This document shows, piece by piece, positions 48,396 to 60,776 of a stretch of 64,000 nucleotides of DNA. The translations under genes were made by a program, and so were the position numbers. Under the pieces are notes generated by a model. It was not told the origin of the DNA. It made no database searches and worked only from the letters and a program-made list of their open reading frames with translations. The stretch is from assembly GCA_905183005.1 (NCBI GenBank), contig CAJJDO010000103.1, positions 94,976 through 158,975 of the forward strand, written 5' to 3'. This DNA comes from Paramecium pentaurelia (taxonomy: Eukaryota; Ciliophora; Oligohymenophorea; Peniculida; Parameciidae). How positions within the stretch are numbered: position 1 is the first letter of the stretch; every line of letters begins with the position of its first letter.

Positions 48396-49916
48396 ATGGA
48401 TTTATAAAATTAGAGAAGAAAGAGCAAATTTTCATTTTCTCGAGCCCCTGTCTATGATAATACATAATAAAATACTTTGCAACAATTTAAAAATAAGTTC
48501 AAAGGTTAAAGTTAATAGTATAATTGATTAGGCTAAATGCTACAATTGATAAATAGGAGCGAGAATGGAAATAATAAAGAATAGGAATTACAATAATTTT
48601 TAAGTCGAATTAGTGTAGAGTTAGATTAAGAAGATCATAAATATATAAAATTTGAGCTGAGTGAATATAATGAGAAATATACTGAAGGAGAGGTTTTAGG
48701 AGAAGGATGTATTGGATTAGTAAAGAGTATTACAAGAAAGATAGATGGATAAGAGTTGGCATGTAAGACAGTAAAAACAGATGCTGAAGAAATTGTGAAG
48801 AATGTAGATAATATTGATATATGAGTTAGATGATATTGGAATTCAAGAATCTAAAAAAGTTGAGTCATCCTCGCATTGTAAAAATGGAAGAATTATATAT
48901 TCAATGGAATGAGGGATTCTAATCAACTGGAACTGTTTATGTAGTAATGGAGAAAGTGAAGGGTAGCGAGATGTTTGAAGTGATTTAAAAATAGAAGAAT
49001 TATAGTGGTATTTGAATAAATAAGGATAGAGTGCATTGCTAGAATCTTATTTAAACAAATATTGGAAGCAATTGATTATATGCATGAAAATTATTGTTGT
49101 CATAGAGACTTAAAACCGAATAATATTTTATGTGCAGAAGATGGTAGATCAATCAAGATTACTGATTTTAATGTAACAAAATAATTATAATTTAATGAAG
49201 GTGTCCAAATTTACAGATGGATACAAAGAATTTGGAAATCTTAATGAACATGGAAAAATTGAAATGTGGACATATACAGGGACAGTTGCCTTTTCAGCAC
49301 CAGAGATATTTTCAGGAGGTTTGTACAAGTAATAACATTATATTTATTTAGTGAATAAGTTGATTTATGGAGTGCAGGAGTGATATTATATGTAATGTTA
49401 AGTGGAGAATTACCATTTAATTCTGATTATTTAAATGATTTGATTGATAAGATTTAATAATGTAAATACGAAATGGTTGGTCCTATTTGGGATTAGATAT
49501 CTTATTAAGCTAAAGATTTGATAAGCAATTTATTATAATTTGATCCTTAAAAAAGGCTCACTCCATAACAGGCTTTAGAACATCCTTGGGTTAAAAATGC
49601 TTAAAATGAATCAAATTTACCTAGAGATAGATTAGAAAAGAATATGGCTAGATTTTTGAATTGGAAACCTTAAGAAACCTAGGTGAATGCCAAAAAAATT
49701 AAATAACTCTGTTTCCTATTTGGAGCAGGGGAAATTTGGAAGAGAAATTCTTTAAAACATTCATCAGTCTCTACTATATCAGAAGAATTTAAGAAGTTCA
49801 AGTCAATTGACATCACTTCATTCAAAGCTACTGAACATATACAAGTAATTAAGGATAAAAATTCAAGTCACATTTATCATATTGATTATCCATTTAGTGA
49901 CGATGAATCTGATTGA
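48396..49916 (+). CDS. CaMK-type protein kinase with DFN motif
   Basis: 464 residues after removal of five introns: 48505-48531, 48804-48829, 49008-49029, 49173-49200 and 49329-49351. Kinase motifs in order: GEGCIGLVK (Gly loop), ELACKTVK (ATP Lys), HRDLKPNNIL (catalytic loop), ITDFNVSKF at the metal-binding position (DFN instead of DFG), TGTVAFSAPE (activation segment end) and DLWSAGVILYVMLSGELPF. It most resembles the calcium/calmodulin-dependent kinase group. A C-terminal extension of about 120 residues carries basic and acidic patches but no EF hands. The fourth intron begins directly after the DFN codons, and its removal is needed for frame. Confidence 0.9.
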
Positions 49917-50373
49917 TATATAGAATGAAATAAATATATATATATATATATATATAAATTTAATATTAAAAATAAAACAACTCTCTCATCTTTCTTTGTT
50001 TTAATTATTTTAATCATTCTTATATGATATGTAAATCTTCAATTAACTATTTCATCCTTATATAAAATCGAAAATTATGTAGTTTTATAATTTTTAGTAA
50101 AATTTTATAAGGTATCTTATAACTTAAATTATTAAAATTATTTCTTTTATGATTTTTAATATTACTTCAGTTAAAATATTAATAATAATTTAAATTGAAA
50201 ATCTGCCATAGATTAAATATATTAGAAATAATTTTATGGTATAATTGTAGAATATATAAATTATTTAAATATTTATATAATATATATAGATGCTTATTCA
50301 TATCACTTAATGAGTATACTTTCAATAAAGAATGAATTTATTATTTATATTCGTTTTTAATAATAATAATAAA
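49917..50373. other. Intergenic stretch with (TA)n run
   Basis: About 455 bases between the kinase and the trichocyst protein gene, including a TA repeat at about 49933-49956. It should contain the promoter of the latter. No coding frame. Confidence 0.5.
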
Positions 50374-51601
50374 ATGAAAATACTATTATTAGTTCTAATT
50401 AGTTTGGTAGTATTCAAATAGGATAATAGGCATTATGCAAAATAGGAACAGATCCAAAGATTGTCTTAACAGAAATTGATGATCATCATATGGGCAAAAC
50501 ATTTTTGAATGCTATCCAAATCAGTCTTGCCACTGGTTCACCTGTTCATGAAATTTAAAGTTATATTAACAATATCAGGTAATTACAAGGCATAACTTTA
50601 GATTCATGTTAGAATAAGAATAAAAAGATTCAGATCTATTTATTTAAAATACATAAGCTTCTTGTAATAGATTATTGCATGACTTTTCTACAAACTTAGC
50701 CTATCATCAAAGTTAATTGAAGGCACATTAAAAAATAGTTGATGTTAGAGAAATTATAATAATATTAGGAAAATACAAATAATCTATAAAGATCACTTAA
50801 TAAAATTGCAGAAGTTTCAGTTGAAATTGAAGAAAATACAAAGAAAACAAATGCAGGACAGAGTGAAAGAGATTTATAATATGCAGAATTCTAATCAAAA
50901 ATTAAGGATCATACTGAAGCTATTTCAGCAATTGATGAAGCTTATGCACTTATTGAACATTTATCTGGAGGTTCTTCATTTATTCAAGTTAAAGGAAGAT
51001 TCAATAAAGTTTTATAGAGATTACAAAGGTATTATTATTTTGATGATTGATAGTCAATCTACAGGTTTGTTATTTTAACCAATCTTAACAATGATGACTC
51101 AATTGTCTTCAAAATCAGATTCAGATACTGCAAAGAAAGTGCTTTAATTGTTAGCTAATTTAAGAGTTTAAATAGTTGATAGTAAAGGAAATGATGAATC
51201 TATTGAAAAACAATAAAGTTTGAATTGGTAATAATTCTTGGCAGACTTAACAAATGAGAAAAACACTTTGTAATATCTTTATGTTTAAATATAATTAGAT
51301 CAGATCAAAGATAGAATTTAGAATAAGCAATTCTGAATTATCAAAGTATAATTGAAGAGTCTGAAGGGAAAGTGGAATATCATGCTGCTGAAGTAGAGAG
51401 AAATTAGGTAATAGAAGATTTAAACAATAGAATAATTTAGAAGGTTAAGATTAATGGTGTAGATAATAATAAGATATTTATTAGATGGAAACTTAATCAA
51501 GAGTTTAGACTTAAGATTTAATATCAAGAATATCAGATCATATTTAAGATAAGATTGTTACACTTAAAGAATATTTAAGAGAGAGACTTCAATTAAATTG
51601 A
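50374..51601 (+). CDS. Trichocyst matrix protein (tmp family)
   Basis: 360 residues after removal of six introns (50410-50429, 50579-50601, 50744-50768, 51029-51053, 51270-51298, 51408-51430). Signal peptide MKILLLVLISLVALC, split by the first intron, as is common here. Two similar helical halves follow: the first ends with the family hallmark IEHLSGGSSFIQVKGRFN, and the second has repeated Gln/Glu coiled coil and a KEYLRERLQLN end. These proteins are cleaved precursors that crystallise inside trichocysts, the defensive dense-core granules of Paramecium. This identification is the best single piece of evidence for the source organism. Confidence 0.9.
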
Positions 51602-51668
51602 GTTTTCTATAAAATATTAATATAAAATATTAAAATAGATATAGAGAAAAAAAAAGTGATACTTTAAT

Positions 51669-52328
51669 TCACAAATTACATTGTTATTTTTAACTCTAGA
51701 CTAATTTTATCACACTACTTTATTGTAAATAAATCTAAGGATTAATTTATTTGAATTTTTTATGTTAAATTTTAGCATATTTCAAATAACAAGGCTATAT
51801 ATATATAATTTTAATACTTTGTTTTATGGTGTATTTTTCCACTTCCTTCCATTGAAATAACTATAAAAATCTCTTAAGTAAGATTTTGATTTCAAATTAA
51901 TGAAGGCATATCCAGGATTGGAAGTACCATCAAATGGAAAATTAAAATAATCAAATTTGTTTTTGAATTTTGGATCTATTTCCATCATAATCATTTCCTT
52001 TGTATAGGTTTAAGGAATGTTTCTCATCATTAAAGTTGTTCTATTATCACCATCAATCTTAAATTTATGTTTGAGTTCATACATTTGTAATATTGAAGTC
52101 AAATGATTATTCACTTTCTTCAGACTTATCAAATACTCCTTGAATAAATTAAAGTTATTCTGAATGAATTGAACTAAATGTTTAATTACTACTTATAAAG
52201 ATCTAAGATTCTTTGAATAATGAAAATGATTAAATACAATATGCTTCAAGTGTAGAGTTCATAAATTCATCAGATATAGATGAATCATCACTATAATGTC
52301 CATCATCATCTTTCTAATTGAATTCATC
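51669..52328 (-). CDS. Mei2-like RRM protein
   Basis: 205 residues after removal of a 23-nt intron (51795-51817) and a 19-nt intron near 52172-52190. It starts MNSNQKDDDGHYSDD. The core matches the Mei2 C-terminal RRM: DNRTTLMMRNIPQTYTKEMI, DYFNFPFD, NPGYAFINLKS. In fungi and plants Mei2-type proteins bind RNA in meiosis and development; small ciliate forms are not characterised to my knowledge. A longer 5' frame from 52371 hits a TGA and is rejected. Confidence 0.8.
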
Positions 52329-52429
52329 TATTTCCTTAAACAATGATAATTTATATAGTTTTCTCTTCATATTTAAATTAAATTAACAACTTATTAAACT
52401 TTTAAATTATGTTAAAACACATTTATACA

Positions 52430-53801
52430 TCATTAAATAAATTGTTCAATTCTTTATTATTTCTCTGGTTTTGGAGCTTCATATTAACCTGGATTATTGA
52501 GTTCTGCATTTCTTTATTTTCTATTCTTAGATTCTTTCATTTCCTATCTCTGTTTCTTTTTATTCATAAGATATTTAGGCAAATGTCTATGTTTAGCAAT
52601 TCTCTTTATTTCTGGATTATATTTAAACTTCTCTTTCAAAGCCTATCTATAATTTGTAGCATTAGTTTCTCTTTGATTAATTATACCAACTTTCTGACTT
52701 GCATTTACTTTCCAAATTCTTATATTCATGTCATTAGATCCACTATATACAAATTAAGCATCACCTGAGAATGAAACTGAATTAACTTATTACATTCTCT
52801 ATCCATGATATACTTCTCTTGAAAATCCTTTATTAAATGGAAATATTCTAATAGTTCTATCAAATGATCCAGAAACAAATTCTCTTCCACTAGAACTAAA
52901 TGCTACTGACATAACAGCTGAAATATGATCTTTATGAATCATAGTAGGTAATTCAATCTTTCTAATATCATATGTATAACAATTTGAATCATCATTTCCA
53001 ATTACAATATTCAATGGTTCAATTGGATTCCATGCCAAACATTATGATTTATTTAACATAGCTACTTTATGAATTGCAGATTCAGCTCTAACATCATACA
53101 ATATTACACATCTATCCATTGAAGTTCCACAAATTAAATTACTATCAGCAGGAGAATATCTCACACAACTAACTGAATCTACTCCCCATTAAAATTTCAT
53201 TATTGGTTTTGGTCTTTCATAATCCCAAACTTAAACTACTTATCCTGCAGTTGCAAATTATGATAACTAATAATTATGATCAACATTTCCTAAAGTTCCT
53301 TTACTTAAATAACGCATCAATGGATCCTGAAAAGTATTATTTGATTACTCCAACAATTAAGGAAAATCATATAAGTTTATTGTCTTGTCTTCTCCTGATG
53401 AAACTATACGCATTCCATCTCTACTAAATGATACTCCCTTTACCATTTATTAATGTGCATCTATTTAATTTATTAACTTTTTATTTACTTAATTAAACTA
53501 ATGTTCTTCTACTTGGAATATCCCAAATTCGTATTTCTCCATCATAACTTCCACTTACTAATTTTGATAAATTGAATCTGCAAGCTTCAATACAACTCAC
53601 ACCATCTGAGTGTCCATTCAATGCTCCCAAGAATGGTTAAGCATATATTTTTTCGACTTTTGTAGCTACCAAAGCTCGTTGATATTCTCTGGCATGTGCT
53701 AAAGGATGTACTTTTGGATTAGGATTCCTATATACTTTAGTAATATCAGCATTTGTTGATCTTTCTTATCCAGACCTACAGATTGTGTTGAATTTTACCA
53801 T
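52430..53801 (-). CDS. DCAF13: DCAF13/SOF1, WD40 ribosome-biogenesis factor
   Basis: 447 residues after removal of one 28-nt intron (53461-53488). The N-terminus is typical of SOF1 (KFNTICRS, then PNPKVHPLAHAREYQRAL). Seven WD-type blades follow, such as GSYDGEIRIWD, GEDKTINLYDF, VSGSFDRTIRIF and GSNDMNIRIW. The C-terminal basic tail (FKYNPEIKRIAKHRHLPKYL, then KKKQRQEMKESKNRK) is the family hallmark. It acts in 18S rRNA processing in the small-subunit processome in the nucleolus, and in animals also as a CUL4 adaptor. Length agrees with yeast and human proteins. It is divergent from the next gene with only 34 bases between ATGs. Confidence 0.95.
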
Positions 53802-53835
53802 AAATTATTAATATATACATATATTAATATTAAAA

Positions 53836-54211
53836 ATGAATTTTATACAAAGAGCAGCTTATCGTTATGGATAAAACAATATCTCCAAACTTGAGTAAAT
53901 AGGATTAAGTCATACCAAAAGTGTCAGCTTATCAAGACCTTCAAGGTAATTCTAAATTTATTAAGTATCAGAAATTTCCATCCTGGACAATAAGCACCAA
54001 ATGCTTATAGTGAATAATTCACATATCCAAAGGACTATAGACCTTGGACAGTTAATTATAAGTACAAATAAAATACAACTATGATAGAAAGGATGGAGCT
54101 TTTTGGTTAGTCATGGGTATTTCTTGGTTTGCATATTTCTCTTATGAGTTGGCATATTTGAGAAGAACAGAGCAAGAAGAAAGACCAAATAAGGATTATT
54201 ATGCTTCTTGA
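53836..54211 (+). CDS. Small single-pass protein, mitochondrial-like
   Basis: 107 residues after removal of introns 53946-53971 and 54062-54087 (both 26 nt). The N-terminus is basic with Ser and no acids (MNFIQRAAYRYGQNN), like a presequence. One membrane segment (FWLVMGISWFAYFSYELAYL) is followed by a charged tail. The pattern is typical of accessory subunits of respiratory complexes. I cannot name the subunit. Confidence 0.7.
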
Positions 54212-54251
54212 TGAAGTTAATATATATACATAATATAAATTATTAAAATCA

Positions 54252-56825
54252 ATGAAAGTTGATCTAGACAATATGAGTAGTGATGATGATTTAATATTTC
54301 ATACAGGTTTGGGATTCAAGAAACCTAAATTCAATCATGATGAAGAAAATGAGATGGAAATGGAAATACCAAAATAAAAAATACCTTAATCATAACCATA
54401 AAGAGCTCGATTAAATCTCTTTTAAGAAGAGTTTGAATAAACTCCAAAATAGTAGGTTTAAGATACTCCTAATAATTAACACCAGCAAATATATAAGGAA
54501 TATCAAAGAAATTAAGCATTTGCTAATTTTCAAAAATCTAATGCTTCTCTTCTATCAAATGTAGATAAAGGTGTTACTGTGAAAATATTTGATAAGAATA
54601 TGCCTAAGAATGAAAAAGTTAATGAAACTGGATACATTATCAAATAGAAGCGATCAGTATAATTTAATCTTGATAATAATATTGTTCATCCAATAGTTAA
54701 ACATGAAGATGAGTATTTAACATTGACAGAAAAACTACATCTTTCAAATAATATCAGACGTTCTTGGTAATTTTATAGAGTTGATTCTGATTCTGAAGTA
54801 GAAGCTTAAGATGATGAAAGTGATGATTCCATTATTTAAGTTGTGAGTCAAGCAACTATTCCTAAACCAAAGGGAATTTTAAAGAAGAAACTCTAAGTCT
54901 TTAAAGAAGATGATGGTAAGAAAACAATTACAGTGGAGTAGGTTGCATTTAAAGATAGTAGAAATAAAAAGAATTTGAGTTAAAGAGAAAAAAAGAATTT
55001 AGAAAAAAGAGTGGAAGAACATGATTATGGTGTAGGGTTGAAATTTATGTAGAAATTGGGATATAAATATGGAGAAGGTTTAGGTGCTAATAAATAAGGT
55101 ATATTGGAGCCAGTAATTGCTGTAAAGAAATAATCATTTACAGGGGAAGGAGTTTAGGAGTATGAATATTAAAATGAGGAAGAATAATAAGAAAATGAGA
55201 ATAATTAGATTTAAGAAAATAAATAGAAGCCTTTTTTTGAATCTAAGAAATTGAATAAATATGAGAAATAATGGAGAAAAAAGAGGAATAAGTAAGATGG
55301 ATAAACTATTGTTTAAAACAAAAAGGAAGATGTATTGAATTTAGATAGGAATCATATAATGGGTAATATTATGAGAGAAGATTAGAATAATAATAAATAT
55401 AAAATAATTGATATGACAGGTAGTGATATTAATGATTATATAAATAAGACTTAAGATGTATAGATGTAAAATAATAAAGTGGTTAGGGAATATTTGAAAG
55501 ATGTTCAAGAATTAACTTGGTCGGTTTAAAAGATTTTAGAAAAACGTTTAGGAAAATGGGAGAATAATGAATAGAGTATTAAAAAGGAGAAGGATAAAAT
55601 GATAATTTTAGAACATGAGAAATAAGAAGAGTTAATTTAATTTACATAATGGAAAGATTCTGTTAAAAGAAAAGAAGACTTTTTAAATTATTTAAAATTT
55701 TTTAAGGAAGATGAAGTTTTGATTTCAAATGATTAATTTCATATATTTGCAAAGTTTGAAGAATGTTTTAGAAAGTTTAGTGATTAATTCATTTAATTCA
55801 ATTTAATTGGATTAATAGTTAAAAATGCTGAATAAGAGATTAAGACATTAATAATTAGATGGAAAGGACCACTTACAAAAATTGATATCTTATAAAATGA
55901 ATATTAATTGATTTCATAAGTTATTAATTTGGCTAAGGATGTTTATATATAGAAGAAATCTTAAAATTTATGTAAATATGCTGAATAATTGGATGTTTTT
56001 ATTATTAATAATTCAATTTCAAATTCTGATCTTAATACTTTAAAAAGATTTATTGGAATATTGATTGCTCCTATTCTAATAAGATTAAGAAATTATATTT
56101 CATAAGTATTTGATCCAACATAAGAAAATTATTTAGTAGAATTCTTAGAATTATGGATGAAAGACTTAGCTTTAGTTGAAACTGATGAAACAGGAATCAA
56201 TCAATTTTAGACTATAAGATTATTGGATTAATAAGTATAAAAGGATATTATGGGTATAGTTATGTCTAAACTTAAATTAAAGATATAAGAATGGAATCTA
56301 AATTAAACAATATCTTTACATTAATGGTTGTAACCTTGGATTAATTCTAAATTGAACAATAAGGAATTACTTGATGAAGTGGAAAAGAAATTGAAACAAT
56401 TGAAATTTACTGATAAAGATAGCTTTGGTTTTAGTGTACTGTAACCTTGGGCCAGATATTTAGGAGAAAATTGGAAAAATCTATTATATATGTCAGTTTT
56501 ACCAAAGATGTTGTTCTGTCTTCATAATTTAGAAATCAATCCATAAAATTAGAATTTGCAACCAATCAAGGAAATTTTTAAATGGATTGATGAAATTGAA
56601 CCATATATTGAAATGATATTCCAACCATTAATTGAGAAATTAAATAATACTTTAGATATTTGGATATAGCATTAGGGATGTAGAGAAGAAATGAATAAGT
56701 AAAATGATTATTAATTATTATATAGATGGTTGGATGGATGGGAAAGATTCTTAATGAAAAGAGTTATTTAAAGAGTGTATAAGTTTTAAACCCAATTCAA
56801 TTCGATGAAATAGAAAATTATTTGA
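54252..56825 (+). CDS. TFIP11: TFIP11/STIP splicing factor
   Basis: 857 residues in one open frame with no intron needed, close to the 837 of the human protein. The N-terminal TFP11-like region begins with acidic DDDLIF and GLGFKKP. A G-patch lies near residue 265-305 (GVGLKFMQKLGYKYGEGLGA). The C-terminal two thirds match the GCFC/TFIP11 helical domain with W-rich motifs (LQPWINSKL, LQPWARYLGENW). TFIP11 binds the DHX15/Prp43 helicase through the G-patch and helps disassemble the intron-lariat spliceosome. It is striking that the largest exon in the window encodes a spliceosome factor. Confidence 0.95.
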
Positions 56826-56993
56826 TGATAGTTAAGTTTTATGTCACTAGTACAATATATTATAAATGTTATGTTGCTTTCCTCATTCAACTTCATTGAT
56901 TGTCATATATTAAATTAATGAATAAATTTTGAAAATATAATGTAATATCTACTGAAGTTTATTATAGAGTTGTTGAGTACATAAAATAAGTAA

Positions 56994-57290
56994 TCAGTTG
57001 AATTGTTCATCGTTTTCCTTGAAGCAGGACTTCTTTCTGTTTTATTTCCCTGGACTACATAACTACGGATTTAAATATGAAGACTCAATCAACTCTATAC
57101 TACTATGTATTTATGATTTCAATCTTTGTCTAAAATGAAGTATTTCTTCTTCTGAGTATCTGAGAAATACAAGAGTTGAAGCAGCAAAACTTACTTTCCG
57201 TTCCATCTTAGAATTGTTCCATTATTTCTATTCAAGATCGAAATTCACTTCAAAAATATCCTCCAATGAAATAGACTTTTTTGTAGGCAT
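56994..57290 (-). CDS. Small basic hypothetical protein
   Basis: 98 residues, no intron: MPTKKSISLEDIFEVNFD at the start and CFKENDEQFN at the end. It is rich in Ser, Lys and Glu with a helical centre (YSEEEILHFRQRLKSQIHSS). No domain. The start codon context is ordinary and a TGA closes the frame cleanly. Small size and lack of homologous motifs keep confidence modest. It is convergent with TFIP11. Confidence 0.5.
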
Positions 57291-57705
57291 CACAAACTTT
57301 AACTTAGGTCCCAAATTTGTAGTCATTCAGTTTTAAAAGATAATTTATATTTAATAAAGCAAAAATTGCATTAAAAAATATTTTAATGGATTGATAAATT
57401 CACTACTAAAATACATTTCTAAGGAGGAGAGCAAAAATATATCAAATTAAAAAATATTAATTTCAATCTTTATTTCGAACATTATTTATATGATAATATT
57501 TATTAATAATTAATTCACTTATTTCATTCTTTATAATTATTTTTACTATTCTAGTCAAATCTTTATTGATTTAAAATAAGTAACAATATTATCTACTTGT
57601 AAAATTCTAGTGTAAAACATTTTTATTTTTTAGTCTAACTGTATTATTATTTTAAATACTTATTAATATTACTATAATAATAATTATTAATTTATATATT
57701 GTAAA
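57291..57705. other. AT-rich intergenic stretch (divergent promoters)
   Basis: About 415 bases between two divergent starts. Nothing specific is recognised. Confidence 0.45.
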
Positions 57706-57955
57706 ATGGGAGGTTTTTAGAAGTACCCTATTCCTCGTTATGTGTTGGTAATTATCTTTTTATAAATATCTCTAGAGTGATGCATGGCTTTACAATAGAC
57801 AATGGTTTAGACATTCAGTACATGTAGCAATTCCAACATTAATTCTCTCATTCCTTATTTATAGAGGAGGAGTAACTTCATAGACATAGAAAATGGGAGA
57901 AGACTATTATGTTGATCCATAGGATTATCAATCACCAAAGAAATTGATTTTCTGA
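57706..57955 (+). CDS. Tiny single-pass membrane protein
   Basis: 73 residues after removal of a 28-nt intron (57748-57775). It reads MGGFQKYPIPRYVLSDAWLY, then WFRHSVHVAIPTLILSFLIY as the membrane segment, then a polar tail ending PKKLIF. Size and topology are like small subunits of mitochondrial complexes (compare NDUFB-type). That is inferred; no diagnostic motif is seen. The intron is required for frame. Confidence 0.65.
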
Positions 57956-57991
57956 GACTTAAAACACAAATATATATAAATATATAATCTA

Positions 57992-58661
57992 ATGCAAACA
58001 ACCAATATTTCAAGTCCATAAAAACCATCAACTGCTTCTCCAAGTATTACTATTTTACATAACATCAAGGTAAATCTATTGGACCATATCGTACTGTATT
58101 TATATATTGCAATATCTCTTATAGATTACTACTACTTATGCTCCATTTACTATTCTTCAAAAGAATTCCAAATTTGAAGATTCTCCCATTAAAAGAGTAA
58201 AATAATTCGATGATGATAAATTGATTAAATCCATTAAATTAATTAAACCCAATCGAGAATCGAGTAAAAGCTGTTCTAAGAGTTAAGATAAAATTATCAT
58301 AAAGGATATCAAAGATGATTCATAATATATAGGTTCTTATAATGGAAAAGTGAGAGAAGGATTTGGTAAATTGTATAATGCTTAAGGCATTTTTATTTAT
58401 GAAGGATAATGGTATAATGATTAATATCATGGCAATGGAATTCTGTTTAATCATGAAGTAAATTCTTAATTCACCAAATATGTTGGATAATTCTAGTTGG
58501 GATATAAATATGGAGCTGGTATAGAGTATTACAGAGATGGTTCTATGTATGTAGGTAATTTTGAATCTGATTGTCGAAACGGAATGGGATAACTAACCAA
58601 AAAAAATGGAGAAAAATTTAATGGGTTATGGTTAAAGGGTAAAATGATTTCTAGAATATGA
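57992..58661 (+). CDS. MORN-repeat protein
   Basis: About 211 residues with one intron, either 34 nt (58091-58124, preferred) or 55 nt (58070-58124); both keep frame. The N-terminal 90 residues are basic and Ser-rich. Then come about four MORN repeats: YIGSYNGKVREGFGKLY, YEGQWYNDQYHGNGILF, YVGQFQLGYKYGAGIEY, YVGNFESDCRNGMGQLT. MORN repeats bind lipids or partner proteins and are frequent in ciliary and cortical proteins. It starts 36 bases after the preceding stop codon. Confidence 0.85.
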
Positions 58662-59760
58662 ATTTTGTTTATTATTTTTAATTGAATTATAAAAATTTTT
58701 AGATATTCATTCTCATATCTAAAATTTTCAGAATAACAAGTAAATTTGTAATTAAATCAATAGATTCAGGCATAGAGTATGTGAGAATTACAATTTCAAT
58801 TTAAATTCATAGGGTCTATTACTACAACTTTTTTGATTTTAACAACAAACTCTTCTGAACTAACATCATAAATTATACATAATGATTTAAGTGAATAGAT
58901 AGAATATATACTGTGATAGTTTCTAAATTTCTATTAAAATTAATTTAAGGGATAAAATAAGAGAAAAAAAGAAAACATATTATAAATAGATGGATAATTT
59001 GTAATTTTTTTAGATTGGACTAGATTACATTAAAAAAAGAATTTGAAGATTAAAAATGATAATAATAGGTCTTTTTAATCTAATAAATATTAACCAATAA
59101 ATAACATAGTTTATTAACCGTTCATTGTGTTTCAACTTCTATTGAAATATGCTAAAAATATAATAAATAAAAGGGTCAAAACTACAAATACTTCAACTAT
59201 CTTATACATCTATTGAAGTCTAAAAATAATTACATTGAATTTAAGTAAATGATTAAAATTTTTTATTAATTCTTTACTTGAGTATAAAAATGGAACAATT
59301 ATATTAGATTGATAAAAAGAAAATACTTTTTAAAACCTATACTCTTGATCAATAAAATCTAATTAAAATATGAAGTTTTAAATTTTCATATATACAATAG
59401 GTAGTTAAATTCAGCTATAATTAGGCTACCAATATAGATAAACTATGATTAGGGTAATTACTATAGATTAAATTTATATGTCATTAAAGTTATGAATATT
59501 ATTAGTCTATGAAAATATGAATATATTTTATATATATATGAAACTCAATCTAAAAGTTAAAAGTTAGAAACGGCTAATATAACAAATATTCAGAAGAATA
59601 GTTAGTAAAGGTTGAATTTTTTAATTCAGATACAAGTTCTTAATTTTCTATTAATATTATCTAATCAAATATTGATTGTATCTGATTATTGTATTAAAAT
59701 TCATGTTTTAAAATCATAAAATATTCATTCAGATAATACATTATTAATCTTATCAAACAA
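58662..59760. other. Long intergenic stretch
   Basis: About 1100 bases without a supported gene, the longest gap in the window and unusual for this compact genome. Only short open stretches are seen. It may hold a decayed gene too eroded to recognise, or an extended regulatory region of the Myb gene. Confidence 0.45.
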
Positions 59761-60776
59761 ATGAATTCTTCACAAAGCTCATTTACTGATCTTAACGATT
59801 GGGCTTTAGTATACTAAAATCTCCAAACCATTGAACTAGAGTATCTATCTTTGAAGCTCAAATTACATTTTAAAACTCTACCCAATTTTGATGACTTTAT
59901 CAAACTTTATGAGTCATCAAAAATTGGGTGCAACGAAGGTTGGAATCACAATGAAGAGATTTTCTTATAACTCGTTGTCTTAAGTCTTAATCCTAGATGC
60001 ATAAAGGTATAAAATTTGATTTAATATTTAAAGAATCGCTTCGACTGGGAGAAGGTCCAAAAATTAATGCCAAAGTACAGGAGTCTGTCTGAATTGTGCT
60101 TTAAATTCTAATCTTTCTATAAAGCACAACTTCCCAGATAACCCTGGTCTTCTTTTGAAGATAAAGCTTTGTTGTAAATCATTTTGTATTTATCTTTTTA
60201 CTATATTTAGGGACAATACAAGTCGCTGCAAGAAAAAATGGAGCTCTATTGCAAATTAATACAATCTAAACTGTAAATCTGAGATTCTTAGAAATGCTAA
60301 ACAATGCAGGGAGAGATGGAACAACAAGCTTGATCCATAAATAAATAGGTAATTATAAAAATTTAATCAAACTTAGAGAACAATGGTCTAGATCTGAGGA
60401 GTTGCACTTTCTTCAATTGCTTCTTCAGAATGGACGAAGATGGGCTGACATATCTTTGAAATTGTCAATGATCACAAAATACAAGAGAAGAACTGAATTT
60501 GCTCTTAAACATAAATTCAAGTAACTCTAGAAGTATTATGGTAAACTAATCATTCTATATTAAGGTCACAAAGCTAAAAGACTCAATAAAACTGATTTCG
60601 AAATCTGTCCTCGTTGGAACATCCCGGAGGTTGATATGATCTTATCAAAAATAGAGATTATCTAAGAAAAATAAAAAAAGACTCGAACTCAAGAATATTC
60701 TTATTGTGAATTTTTGAGACCAGCTTTTGAATTTTCCTTAGTGATAATCAAAAATGGATGCTTAATAAAATTGTGA
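59761..60776 (+). CDS. Myb-like DNA-binding protein with two repeats
   Basis: 320 residues after removal of introns 60186-60210 and 60349-60376. Residues about 135-190 form a SANT/Myb repeat (PWSSFEDKALLQIIL, KKWSSIANQYN, AKQCRERWNNKLDP). The second repeat starts with REQWSRSEELHFLQLLLQNG, then RRWADISLKL, and ends KRRTEFALKHKF. The QCRERWNN signature is that of c-Myb-type R2/R3 repeats, which contact DNA. The N-terminal 130 residues are helical with no known domain. A nuclear transcription factor is inferred. Codon use looks somewhat less AT-biased than that of its neighbours. Confidence 0.85.

Noticed and set aside
52329..52371. Upstream start for the Mei2-like gene (MKRKLYKLS)
   Set aside because: This frame reaches TGA after about 20 codons; the ATG at 52328 is in phase with the RRM.
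52409..52768. Plus-strand Phe/Leu-rich frame resembling a membrane protein
   Set aside because: Antisense to the basic C-terminus of DCAF13; Lys/Glu codons read backwards give Phe/Leu.
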